A stretch of DNA of 9,812 bases from Candidatus Pelagibacterales bacterium (GCA_002720535.1 PBIU01000004.1:343427-353238), one strand, 5' to 3'; positions 1-6,620 are shown, counted from the first letter of the stretch. Numbers and translations are program-made. Notes: a model not told the origin generated them from the letters alone.

Positions 1-389
1 AAGTTTTCGTATTTACCTGTTCCACCAGTATAAATATAAGTCCCTCTGCCAGCTTCACCCAGCTTCCAATTAGGTAAATTCCAATCAAGGTATGCCTCGT
101 CTCCATCTGGGTCTTTAATAATACAAACACCATTTGCAGAGGCCATACCAGCAGTTAAATCAACTCTTTGGGAAGCAGGACATCTAACGCTTGCTTTATG
201 GAACATTCCATTTTCACTTTGGAATGAACCACTAAATTCACCAGCCCAAAACAAAGATTGGCCTAAGGTATATGTTTTTCCTACACCAAACCATCCGAAA
301 TAACCTACTGCTTTTTCCGCAGCAAAAGAAGGTCCTAAAATAAACATAGAAAGTATTGATAACATAAATAGTCTTATAATTATTTTCAT
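1..389 (-). CDS. Exported protein of unknown function (5' part only)
   Basis: This is the first 129 codons of a gene that runs off the left edge; the frame is open throughout. The start is the ATG at 387-389, preceded by a strong GGGGAAAG ribosome site. The protein opens with a clear Sec signal peptide: Lys2, a hydrophobic core to about residue 20, and a likely cut after ...PSFA (residue 23). The mature part is small-residue and aromatic rich, with two cysteines (about 70 and 89) that could form a disulfide in the periplasm. It then shows a DPDGDEAYLDW stretch and a GTYIYTGGTGKYENF stretch. That last Gly-rich pattern recalls small secreted beta-barrel proteins (allene-oxide-cyclase-like or similar), but I cannot name a family. 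It is divergent from the GST-like gene, with 162 bp between the starts. Reading frame and export are well supported; function is unknown. Confidence 0.8.
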   Translation of the reverse strand, partial: MKIIIRLFMLSILSMFILGPSFAAEKAVGYFGWFGVGKTYTLGQSLFWAGEFSGSFQSENGMFHKASVRCPASQRVDLTAGMASANGVCIIKDPDGDEAYLDWNLPNWKLGEAGRGTYIYTGGTGKYEN

Positions 390-493
390 TTTTCTTTCCC
401 CTAATTATTAAGTGAATTATTATCTTTCCATAAATATTTATACAAAGTCAATAATAAAGTACTCTATGTATTTTATTATTAATAATTTAGTTA

Positions 494-522
494 TTGTTAA
501 TGTAATTATATAAGTTTAATAT
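494..522 (+). promoter_or_regulatory. Predicted sigma70-type promoter of the GST-like gene
   Basis: A TTGTTA -35 element (494-499) and a TAATAT -10 element (517-522) are separated by 17 bp. The predicted transcript start near 529 leaves a short leader carrying the AGGAAG ribosome site (541-546) just before the ATG at 552. The surrounding DNA is very AT-rich, so chance matches are easy; the exact spacing and position are what support the call. Confidence 0.5.
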
Positions 523-551
523 TTAAAAATTACTAAATTGAGGAAGCAAAA

Positions 552-1190
552 ATGAAAATATATGAATTTAGAAGAGCTCCTAACCCAAGAAGAGTTCAAA
601 TGTTTTTAACAGAAAAAAATATTGATGTAGAGTATGTTCAAGTTAATGTACGAAATGGCGAAAATAGAGAAAGTGATTACCTAAATATAAATCCTAAAAG
701 TGGAGTTCCGGCTCTTCAACTTGATAATGGGAATGTAATTTCTGAAAGCATGGCTATATGTAGATATTTTGATGCTATACAACCAGAACCATATTTATTT
801 GGAGAAACACCTGAAGAAAAAGGTCTTGTAGAAATGTGGAATAGAAAAATAGAAATTGAAGGAATGAACCCGGTAGGTGAATGTTTAAGAAATTCCTCAG
901 AAGCTTTTAAAGATAGAGCAGTTCCAGACCCAAGAGTAACAAAACAAATACCAGAATTAGCAGAGAGAGGGAGTATGTTAGCAAATAGATTTTTGGGTGA
1001 TATAAACGAAAGATTATCAAAAAATAAATATGTTGCTGGAGAGAATTTCTCTATGGCAGATATTAATTTATACGTCTTTCTTGATTTTGCTAGTTGGGTA
1101 AAAGTAATTCCTACAGAAGATCACCAAAGTTTAATAAAATGGAAAGAAGTTATTAGTGCAAGAAAATGCGCTAAAGTATTTGAAAGTTAA
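552..1190 (+). CDS. Glutathione S-transferase family protein
   Basis: This is a 212-residue cytoplasmic protein of normal length for a bacterial GST. The N-terminal thioredoxin-fold domain (about 1-80) begins MKIYEFRRAPNPRRV. It has the GVPAL segment at 51-55, with the cis-proline at 53, and the glutathione-contacting ES pair at 65-66 in ESMAICRYF. The all-helical C-terminal domain (about 87-207) includes the conserved YVAGENFSMADINLYV stretch near 160-175, the usual capping-box region of GSTs. The position where many bacterial GSTs have a catalytic Ser or Cys reads A-P-N-P, so the catalytic type is uncertain. The family conjugates or isomerises electrophiles with glutathione; no substrate can be read from the sequence. 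It has its own promoter and ribosome site, and ends 11 bp from the convergent dctP-like gene with no hairpin between them. Confidence 0.9.
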   Translation: MKIYEFRRAPNPRRVQMFLTEKNIDVEYVQVNVRNGENRESDYLNINPKSGVPALQLDNGNVISESMAICRYFDAIQPEPYLFGETPEEKGLVEMWNRKIEIEGMNPVGECLRNSSEAFKDRAVPDPRVTKQIPELAERGSMLANRFLGDINERLSKNKYVAGENFSMADINLYVFLDFASWVKVIPTEDHQSLIKWKEVISARKCAKVFES

Positions 1191-1201
1191 AATATAAAAA
1201 A

Positions 1202-2302
1202 TTAAATTTCAGTATTTTTCTTATAGTTTGCTCTTAAATTCATGTAACCTAATTCTGTAAGGTTAGATAATTTCGTTGCTTTATTCCAATAGTTCGACCA
1301 ACTATCATAAACTCTTTTAGTAAATTCATTTTCATTAGATTTTTCTACTAAAATTTCAGAAGCAGCATTAAACATAGCGTCGGTAACATCTTTCGGAAAA
1401 CTTTTTATTTCTACTTTATGTTTATTTAATAAAACATCTAAAGAAAATGCATTACCAGCTGTCATTTCTGATAACATTCGAAAAGCTTCGTCACCAGCTG
1501 CATACTTTATAATATTTTGTAAATCATTTGGAAGATTATTATAGGCCTCAAGGTTAACAGTTAATCCTAGTGCACTTCCCGGTTCTTGAATACCTGGAGC
1601 ATAATAATATTTTGCAATTTTATGAAATCCAAATGCTAAATCATTGTATGGCGCTATCCATTCTACTGCATCAATAGCTCCAGATTCTAGAGCGGGCAAT
1701 AACTCTCCTCCAGGTAAATTAACTGGTATAGCCCCGATTCTAGATAGCATGTCACCACCTAATCCAGGAATCCTCATTCTTAAACCTTTTAAATCATTTA
1801 AACTATTAATTTCTTTTTTGAACCAGCCACCAACATTACAGCCGCCTGTACCAGCAAGAAATGCTTTAAGACCAAATTCATTATAAAGTTCATCCCATAA
1901 TTCTTGACCACCGCCAAAATATAACCAAGCAGCATGTTCTTGAGCTGTTAAACCGCCTGGTACACATGTAAAAAATGGCATAGCAGAATGTTTTGCTGTC
2001 CAATAATATGGAGCGTCGTGTCCCATTTCCGCTATGCCTTCACGAACAGCATCAAAAACTTCAAAAGGAGGAACTAATTCACCAGCCCCATAAATTTTTA
2101 TCTCTAACCTTCCATCTGACATCGCATAAATAGAATCTGCAATTCTTTTTACACCTGTTCCTAGTGCAGGAAAGTTTTTAGGCCAACAAGTAACCATCTT
2201 CCATTGAATTTTACCTTTAGCGATGGCTGGAGCAGCTAATAAAGAAGCTGCTGTGATTGCACCAACTCCCATAGTATTCTTTAAAAATTTTCTTCTTTTC
2301 AT
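1202..2302 (-). CDS. dctP: TRAP transporter solute-binding protein, 2-oxoacid (TakP-like) type
   Basis: This 366-residue periplasmic receptor belongs to the DctP family. The first 28 residues form a twin-arginine signal: RRKFLK at 3-8, a hydrophobic stretch, then a cut near APAIA. Strong subgroup marks are GAGELVPPFEVFDAVREG (about 72-89), AEMGHDAPYYW (91-101), LTAQEHAAWLYFGGG (118-132), MRIPGLGGDML (176-186), PVNLPGGELLPALESGAIDAVEW (193-215), PYNDLAFG (218-225) and QEPGSALGL (239-247). Arg177, Glu214-Trp215 and Glu240 lie where the family binds a carboxylate and, in TakP, a cation. TakP-type receptors carry pyruvate and other 2-oxoacids. It is the last gene of the minus-strand cluster, 18 bp behind a 2-hydroxyacid dehydrogenase, which supports an organic-acid substrate. 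The ribosome site is TGAGG. No DctQ or DctM membrane subunit is in the window, so its permease must lie elsewhere or it works with another transporter. The exact ligand is inferred. Confidence 0.93.
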   Translation of the reverse strand: MKRRKFLKNTMGVGAITAASLLAAPAIAKGKIQWKMVTCWPKNFPALGTGVKRIADSIYAMSDGRLEIKIYGAGELVPPFEVFDAVREGIAEMGHDAPYYWTAKHSAMPFFTCVPGGLTAQEHAAWLYFGGGQELWDELYNEFGLKAFLAGTGGCNVGGWFKKEINSLNDLKGLRMRIPGLGGDMLSRIGAIPVNLPGGELLPALESGAIDAVEWIAPYNDLAFGFHKIAKYYYAPGIQEPGSALGLTVNLEAYNNLPNDLQNIIKYAAGDEAFRMLSEMTAGNAFSLDVLLNKHKVEIKSFPKDVTDAMFNAASEILVEKSNENEFTKRVYDSWSNYWNKATKLSNLTELGYMNLRANYKKNTEI

Positions 2303-2320
2303 AATAAAACCTCAATACTT

Positions 2321-3496
2321 CTATTCTAATGAACCTAAAAAAAAGTCTTTGCCGACATTTACTGTTTCTCTTTTCAATTCTTCTATATTTTTTGTACAAA
2401 CTTGCTCCATAATATTTTCAATTTCATCTTTAATTATATAGTGAGCATGTGCTGCACCTTTTGCTCCTAGCGCTGCTAGTGCAATAACAAATGGCCTTCC
2501 TATCATTACAAAATCCGCTCCCAATATCAATCCTTTTACAACATCTTGGCCTGAATAAAAACCACTATCAATTAAGATTGGAAATTCATCACCTAAGTCC
2601 TTTCGTATATTAGGAAGCACTTGCAAGGGACTTGGAGCTATATCTAATTGTCTTCCACCATGATTAGACAAGTAAATTGCATCTACATAATCCTTTGCTT
2701 TTAACGCATCTCTATTATCCATTAGGCCTTTTAAAACTATTGGCCCCTTCCATATATTTCTCACTTCTTCTAAATAATCCCAATCTAAATATCTATTCAT
2801 CTGACTTCCAGCATACCCTTTTTTACTTTTTTCATTACCTTGACTCTTTTGATATTTATCCATAGTAGCAAATTGAGGCATACCGTGTTTTAATATTCCT
2901 AATGACCACATTGGTGATATAGCAGCTTGAAATATTGTTCTAAGATTTATTTTTGGTGGAACAGAAACTCCAGCTTTTCTTAATCGTTCTCTTCGACTTG
3001 AAGCAGGAATATCAGAGGTAATTACTAATACTTCATAACCACTATCATAAGCTCTTTTTAATAAATCATCTCTTACGTTTTTGTCCTTAGGAGGATAAAG
3101 TTGAAACCACCCTTTATTGTCGAGGTGTTGACTAACATTTTCTATAGAAGCGCAAGCTACAGTTGAAAGTGTATAAGGAATATTTACCTTACTTGCTAAT
3201 TTAGCTAAGGACAACTCAGCACCTGGCCATATTAAGCTAGTCATTCCAATAGGCGCTATACCAAAAGGAGCATCGTAAACTCTACCAAAAAGTTTAGTTT
3301 TAAGATCTGCCTCAACTGTCCCTTTAAGATATCTAGGAGTCAGAAATACATTTTTTAATATTTCCTGATTATAATCCATAGCTCTATCATATCCTGTTCC
3401 TGAGAATAAATACTCTGCAGCAAAATGAGGAATTCTTCTTAATGCACGTCTTCTCATGTCAGATATTCTAGGATATTTATCTGCTAAATTACTCAA
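2321..3496 (-). CDS. lldD: FMN-dependent 2-hydroxyacid dehydrogenase/oxidase (L-lactate dehydrogenase family)
   Basis: This 391-residue TIM-barrel flavoenzyme should oxidise an L-2-hydroxyacid (lactate, glycolate or similar) to the 2-oxoacid. Family landmarks are in order: active-site Tyr29, APFGIAPIGMTSL (76-88), WFQLYP with Tyr134, ITSDIPASSRRER (159-171), VLKG with the FMN Lys256, SNHGGRQLD (277-285) with catalytic His279 and substrate-binding Arg282, DSGFYSG (310-316) and IGRP with Arg334. One oddity: the FMN-phosphate motif is normally D-x-G-x-R; here Tyr314 stands in place of that Arg (Arg289 in spinach glycolate oxidase), while Arg334 is kept. There is no N-terminal cytochrome domain and no signal peptide. 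It lies 17 bp after the dehydratase gene and 18 bp before the TRAP receptor, so the three are probably cotranscribed. Family is certain; the substrate is not. Confidence 0.92.
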   Translation of the reverse strand: MSNLADKYPRISDMRRRALRRIPHFAAEYLFSGTGYDRAMDYNQEILKNVFLTPRYLKGTVEADLKTKLFGRVYDAPFGIAPIGMTSLIWPGAELSLAKLASKVNIPYTLSTVACASIENVSQHLDNKGWFQLYPPKDKNVRDDLLKRAYDSGYEVLVITSDIPASSRRERLRKAGVSVPPKINLRTIFQAAISPMWSLGILKHGMPQFATMDKYQKSQGNEKSKKGYAGSQMNRYLDWDYLEEVRNIWKGPIVLKGLMDNRDALKAKDYVDAIYLSNHGGRQLDIAPSPLQVLPNIRKDLGDEFPILIDSGFYSGQDVVKGLILGADFVMIGRPFVIALAALGAKGAAHAHYIIKDEIENIMEQVCTKNIEELKRETVNVGKDFFLGSLE

Positions 3497-3513
3497 TTCT
3501 TTATCTCCATAAA

Positions 3514-4725
3514 TTATTTAGTATTTTTAACAATGACAGAAAAACCTAATAATTCTATCTTTTTAATAATATTTTTTGCATGCTCATTATTTCTTGTTTC
3601 CAAAGTTATTTCAAGACGAGCAGAACTTACTGATAAATCTAGAGCAAAACGACTATGTTCGACTCCTAAGATATTGACTCTTTCCTTAGCACATAATTTA
3701 GAAATAGCCCCTAATTGCCCAGGCTTATCAGCCATCGCTATTGATAAAGTAATAATTTGTCCTTTACGTACTAAATCTCTCATTAGTATTGATGAAAGCA
3801 CTCTAGAATCAATATTACCTCCGCAAAGGAAGATTCCTACATTCCTATTTTTAAATTTATCTTTATTTTCTAAAATAGCTGCTAGACCAGCGGCTCCAGC
3901 TCCTTCTGAAACTACTTTATCTTTTAACAAAAATATTGAAACTGCCTCTTCTATTGAATTTTCAGAAACTTTTAAAACTTCTTTTACATTTTTTTTAATA
4001 ATAGATAGAGGTATTTTACCAATATTTGAAACTGCGATTCCCTCAGCTAAAGTGGAGCCACCACAAATAAAATTAGTGTTATTATAAACATTGTATAATG
4101 ATGGAAATAATTCTGTTTCAACTCCTATGATCTCGATTTTTTTATTTAAATGTTTAGCAATAAGAGTACATCCTGCAATTAGACCCCCTCCTCCTACAGG
4201 TACTAATAAAGTATCAATATCAGGATGATCTTCTATAAATTCTAGCGCCATAGTACCTTGACCAGCTATTATGAATTTATCATTAAATGGATGTATTTTA
4301 GTGAAATTATTTTTTTTGACTAAACTATCTACGTGTTTTTCAGCATCATTTAATGTCTCTCCATGAATAATAACGTCAGCTCCTAAATCACTTGTTTTTC
4401 TAATTTTATCAAAAGGTGTGTTATCAGGCATTACAATAGTAGATTTAATTCCAAGAATTTTAGCACTATAAGCTACTCCTTGAGAATGATTACCAGCAGA
4501 CATGGCTATTATGCCGCTTTGCTTTTCTTCTTTACTTAAAGATAATAATTTATTTAATGCACCTCTTACTTTAAAAGATCCTGTATGTTGTTTATTCTCA
4601 TATTTTACAATTATTTTACAACCAAGTATTTCAGACAAAACATTTGAATAATAAGATTCAGTATTGATGATATGGTTTTGAATCAATGCATAAGCATTAA
4701 TAACGTCTTCATAGCTAACAGACAA
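3514..4725 (-). CDS. ilvA: Threonine/serine dehydratase (PLP, with C-terminal ACT-like domain)
   Basis: This 403-residue fold-type II PLP enzyme should deaminate L-threonine to 2-oxobutyrate (or serine to pyruvate). The Schiff-base lysine is Lys52 in HTGSFKVRGA. SAGNHSQGVA (76-85) grips the substrate carboxylate, VPVGGGGLIAG (175-185) is the phosphate loop, and EGAGAAG (274-280) and LCGGN (300-304) follow. Residues about 324-400 (ITLSIAMADKPGQLGAIS...) form one ACT-like regulatory domain. This matches the medium-length form rather than the longer two-domain IlvA. The start is a TTG at 4723-4725, with AAGGAT about ten bases upstream; the nearby ATG in the ribosome site hits TAG after one codon, so TTG is the best choice. 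It is first of a three-gene unit whose products all touch 2-oxoacids. A TATAAT at 4745-4750 could be a -10, but no good -35 was seen. Biosynthetic versus catabolic role is undecided. Confidence 0.9.
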   Translation of the reverse strand: MSVSYEDVINAYALIQNHIINTESYYSNVLSEILGCKIIVKYENKQHTGSFKVRGALNKLLSLSKEEKQSGIIAMSAGNHSQGVAYSAKILGIKSTIVMPDNTPFDKIRKTSDLGADVIIHGETLNDAEKHVDSLVKKNNFTKIHPFNDKFIIAGQGTMALEFIEDHPDIDTLLVPVGGGGLIAGCTLIAKHLNKKIEIIGVETELFPSLYNVYNNTNFICGGSTLAEGIAVSNIGKIPLSIIKKNVKEVLKVSENSIEEAVSIFLLKDKVVSEGAGAAGLAAILENKDKFKNRNVGIFLCGGNIDSRVLSSILMRDLVRKGQIITLSIAMADKPGQLGAISKLCAKERVNILGVEHSRFALDLSVSSARLEITLETRNNEHAKNIIKKIELLGFSVIVKNTK

Positions 4726-4777
4726 CTAATACATCCTTATATATATTATAAAATTAAATAAATCTTAAAATTTAAAT

Positions 4778-4957
4778 TCAGTGATCATGATGGTCATGTG
4801 ATTCATTTTCTTCATCTGAATCTTCATGATCATGATTATCATCAGTATTTGCAGCAGTTTGCGCAGACTTAGGAGTTGGAGTACCAGTAATACCAGCATG
4901 TGCAGAATAAATATTTAGACAAAAAATTAAAAATATAAATAACTGTATGAACTTCAT
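4778..4957 (-). CDS. Small exported His/Asp/Glu-rich peptide, putative metal binder
   Basis: This 59-codon gene starts at the ATG at 4955-4957, with GGAG eight bases upstream (4965-4968), and ends at TGA (4778-4780). Residues 1-21 are a clear Sec signal peptide: Lys2, a core of Phe/Ile/Leu, then a likely cut after SAHA. The mature peptide would be about 38 residues. It has a short Thr/Pro/Ala linker (22-38) and a tail, DDNHDHEDSDEE then NESHDHHDH (39-59), holding six His and eleven Asp/Glu in 21 residues. Such tails bind Zn, Ni, Cu or Co, so a periplasmic metal buffer or donor is likely. I do not recognise a named family. It lies 52 bp upstream of the dehydratase gene on the same strand, with no clear terminator between, so read-through is possible. 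The combination of signal peptide, ribosome site and biased composition makes a chance ORF unlikely. Confidence 0.78.
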   Translation of the reverse strand: MKFIQLFIFLIFCLNIYSAHAGITGTPTPKSAQTAANTDDNHDHEDSDEENESHDHHDH

Positions 4958-4984
4958 CTGTAAACTCCAATAATATAAGTATAG

Positions 4985-5000
4985 TATAGTATTTACTATA
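4985..5000. promoter_or_regulatory. Palindrome TATAGTA-TT-TACTATA upstream of the His-rich gene
   Basis: A perfect inverted repeat with 7-bp arms and a 2-bp centre lies 28-43 bp upstream of the His-rich gene's ATG, where an operator would sit. On the plus strand the unit AGTAT occurs three times in a row at 4978-4992, running into the palindrome. On the minus strand overlapping TATACT hexamers (4978-4983 and 4983-4988) could be -10 elements, though no good -35 is visible. The rest of the 204-bp gap up to 5161, between this gene and the pdxA-like gene, holds no gene that I can support. Confidence 0.35.
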
Positions 5001-5161
5001 TCTGTTAAACGTACGATTTAAATAATTATAAAATAACTACTAAACCTTTATAATTAATCCTTAAATAAATGTAAACTAATACTGAGCATGAATAGTATAT
5101 ATACATATATTTATGTTTTTGTTAGAAATAAGCATTTAAGAATATTTAAATAGGAAAACAT

Positions 5162-6154
5162 ATGTCATTACCTATAATAGGAATTACGATGGGAGATCCA
5201 GCAGGCATAGGACCAGAGGTAATCGTTAAATCATTAGTTGATGAAAACTTATATGGTAATTTTTCATTATTGGTAATTGGAGATTCTAGTTGTTTAGAAA
5301 ATGAAATTAAAAAAAATAATTTAAACATAGATATAAATATTTGCTCTTCTTTTAAGGATATAAAAAATAATGGCAATACTGTTATTAACTGTTTAAATGT
5401 GGGCAATAAAATAAGTAATGTTAAGTACGGATGTAATACATCTATTTGTGGTAAAGCATCATATCAATATATAAATAAAGCAGTGAGTTTAGCATTAAAT
5501 GGGAAAATTAATGCCATATGTACTGCTCCTATAAGTAAAAAAGCTCTTCATATGGCAGGTTATAATTTTCCTGGACATACTGAACTTTTGGCACATTTAA
5601 CTAAGACTAAAGAAGTATCATTAATGCTTTCTACTCCAAAGATGAATGTAATTCATGTTACGGCTCATATAGGATTAATTGACGCTATTAAAAATATAAA
5701 CTCAGATTTAGTTTTTAGAACTATAGAAAGAGGAAGAAATATAACTAAACAATTAATTAATAAAGAGCCAATAATTGGTGTATGTGCCATTAATCCTCAT
5801 GCAGGTGAAGATGGGTTGTTTGGATATAATGAAGAAGAGATAAAAATACTACCAGCTATTAATAAAGGCTTAGAATTAAATTGGAATATAGAAGGTCCAC
5901 TTCCTACCGATGGTTTATTTTATCAAGCCAGTCTAAGAAAGTTTGACCTAATAGTAGCTATGTACCATGATCAAGGACATGGGCCAATAAAGTTTATGGG
6001 AATAGATGATGGTATAAATATAACTGTTGGTCTCCCAATGATTAGAACTTCTGTAGACCACGGTACAGCCTTTGATATTGCTGGAAAAGGAATAGCAAAA
6101 GAAAAAAATATGAAAAATGCTATACTTAAGGCCTATAGCTTAATAAAAAGTTAG
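5162..6154 (+). CDS. pdxA: PdxA2-like 4-hydroxythreonine-4-phosphate / 4-phospho-erythronate-type dehydrogenase
   Basis: This is a 330-residue cytoplasmic NAD-dependent enzyme of the PdxA family. It opens with the family signature PIIGITMGDPAGIGPEV. TAPISKKALHMAGYNFPGHTELLA spans 121-144. The three metal-ligand histidines are His169 (VTAHIGL), His213 (NPHAGEDGLFG) and His269 (YHDQG). The C-terminal part has NITVGLPMIRTSVDHGTAFDIAGKG (286-310). Classical PdxA in vitamin B6 synthesis oxidises 4-phosphohydroxy-L-threonine. The HDQGHGPIK form at 269-277 is, to my knowledge, nearer the PdxA2 paralogues, which act on 4-phospho-D-threonate or D-erythronate in sugar-acid catabolism. No partner kinase (OtnK/DtnK) or pdxJ lies in the window, so the role is open. 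The ribosome site is TAGGAAAAC. It heads a run of plus-strand genes ending in a lactonase, which fits sugar-acid breakdown. Family sure, subfamily moderate. Confidence 0.9.
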   Translation: MSLPIIGITMGDPAGIGPEVIVKSLVDENLYGNFSLLVIGDSSCLENEIKKNNLNIDINICSSFKDIKNNGNTVINCLNVGNKISNVKYGCNTSICGKASYQYINKAVSLALNGKINAICTAPISKKALHMAGYNFPGHTELLAHLTKTKEVSLMLSTPKMNVIHVTAHIGLIDAIKNINSDLVFRTIERGRNITKQLINKEPIIGVCAINPHAGEDGLFGYNEEEIKILPAINKGLELNWNIEGPLPTDGLFYQASLRKFDLIVAMYHDQGHGPIKFMGIDDGINITVGLPMIRTSVDHGTAFDIAGKGIAKEKNMKNAILKAYSLIKS

Positions 6155-6174
6155 TTTCATTAAATTTGTATTTA

Positions 6175-6204
6175 TTGACATTTATAGTTTTAAAAATTTA
6201 ATAT
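6175..6204 (+). promoter_or_regulatory. Predicted promoter of the EthD-like gene
   Basis: A perfect TTGACA -35 element (6175-6180) is followed after 18 bp by TAATAT (6199-6204). The predicted start near 6211 leaves about 20 bases of leader with an AGGAG ribosome site (6219-6223) before the ATG at 6232. It suggests the small gene can be transcribed independently of the upstream pdxA-like gene. Confidence 0.5.
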
Positions 6205-6231
6205 TATTTTTTTTTAATAGGAGAACCATAG

Positions 6232-6546
6232 ATGTCTGCATATTTATTAGTTAGAGCTGAAGTAGAAAAAAATAGTAGAGAAGGATTTGATAATTGGTAT
6301 CAAAATGAACATTTACCTAGTGCTTTAAAAGAATTTAAAGACTCAATTGGAGCATGGCGTGCGTGGAGTGATGTAGAAGATGGAATTCATTTAGCTTTCT
6401 ACGAATTTGAAAATTTGGATTCTGCTCATAAATTACTCAATTCTGATCTCATGAAAGATTTCATAAAAGAATTCGATAAACATTGGATTGGAAAAGTTAC
6501 AAGAACCAGAGATGTTTTTGAAGTAAGACAAACCCTTAAAAAATAA
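6232..6546 (+). CDS. Small ferredoxin-fold (EthD / dimeric alpha-beta barrel-like) protein
   Basis: This 104-residue cytoplasmic protein has no signal peptide or membrane segment. Its order is a beta strand (YLLVRAEV, 4-11), a helix with the hallmark FDNWYQNEHLPSAL (19-32), a strand with WRAWSD (42-47), IHLAFYEFENLDSA (52-65), a helix with IKEFDKHW, and a final TRTRDVFEVRQ strand. The W-Y-x-x-E-H-L-P motif is typical of EthD-like and related dimeric alpha-beta barrel proteins. Some members are monooxygenases, decarboxylases or isomerases; most have no known role. His27 and Glu26 are candidate active-site residues by analogy only. It sits between a PdxA2-like enzyme and a lactonase, so a step in sugar-acid or lactone metabolism is possible but unproven. 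The start is well fixed by the AGGAG site. Confidence 0.82.
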   Translation: MSAYLLVRAEVEKNSREGFDNWYQNEHLPSALKEFKDSIGAWRAWSDVEDGIHLAFYEFENLDSAHKLLNSDLMKDFIKEFDKHWIGKVTRTRDVFEVRQTLKK

Positions 6547-6556
6547 CGTAATGATT

Positions 6557-6575
6557 GAGAATGATTTTCATCCGC
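6557..6575. promoter_or_regulatory. Fur-box-like 19-mer upstream of the lactonase gene
   Basis: The segment GAGAATGATTTTCATCCGC matches the classical 19-bp Fur consensus (GATAATGATAATCATTATC) at 13 of 19 positions by my count. It lies 12 bp upstream of the predicted -35 of the lactonase promoter. The right half is poor and the DNA is AT-rich, so this could be coincidence. It is listed because a second FUR-type palindrome lies in the same promoter. Confidence 0.25.
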
Positions 6576-6586
6576 AATTCATATTG

Positions 6587-6616
6587 TTGACAATAGTATT
6601 TTGTTAATGCAATACT
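6587..6616 (+). promoter_or_regulatory. Predicted promoter of the lactonase gene, overlapped by an operator
   Basis: A perfect TTGACA (6587-6592) is followed after 18 bp by AATACT (6611-6616), which matches the -10 consensus at four of six bases. The -10 lies inside the palindrome at 6608-6622, so a protein bound there would block RNA polymerase. The leader carries a GGGAG ribosome site (6644-6648) before the ATG at 6655. Confidence 0.5.
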
Positions 6617-6620
6617 ATTG
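6591..6620. repeat. 10-bp perfect inverted repeat spanning the lactonase promoter
   Basis: CAATAGTATT (6591-6600) and AATACTATTG (6611-6620) are exact reverse complements separated by 10 bp. The right arm is shared with the TGCAATACTATTGCA palindrome. The left arm touches the -35, so the repeat spans about one helical turn plus its arms across the promoter. It may be a second, lower-affinity half-site arrangement for the same repressor. Confidence 0.5.

Noticed and set aside
447..452. TTGACT on the minus strand as the -35 of the exported-protein gene at 1-389
   Set aside because: No -10 element lies at 16-18 bp; the nearest GATAAT is about 21 bp away, so I did not list a promoter.
1644..1886. 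Plus-strand open frame inside the TRAP receptor gene
   Set aside because: It lies fully opposite a strong coding frame, has no ribosome site and its translation has no recognisable motif. The same holds for 2223-2441, 2677-2865, 3533-4087, 7797-8153 and 8348-8548.
2217..2399. Minus-strand open frame over the junction of the dehydrogenase and receptor genes
   Set aside because: It overlaps the ends of two well-supported genes in another frame and encodes a Lys/Tyr/Phe-biased sequence typical of out-of-frame AT-rich DNA.
4726..4777. Terminator between the His-rich peptide gene and the dehydratase gene
   Set aside because: Only AT-rich sequence with no stable hairpin; it cannot be supported as a terminator, and read-through remains possible.
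5146..5406. Minus-strand open frame opposite the start of the pdxA-like gene
   Set aside because: It is antisense to the highly conserved N-terminus of PdxA, and its hydrophobic composition is that expected of the complement of an AT-rich gene.
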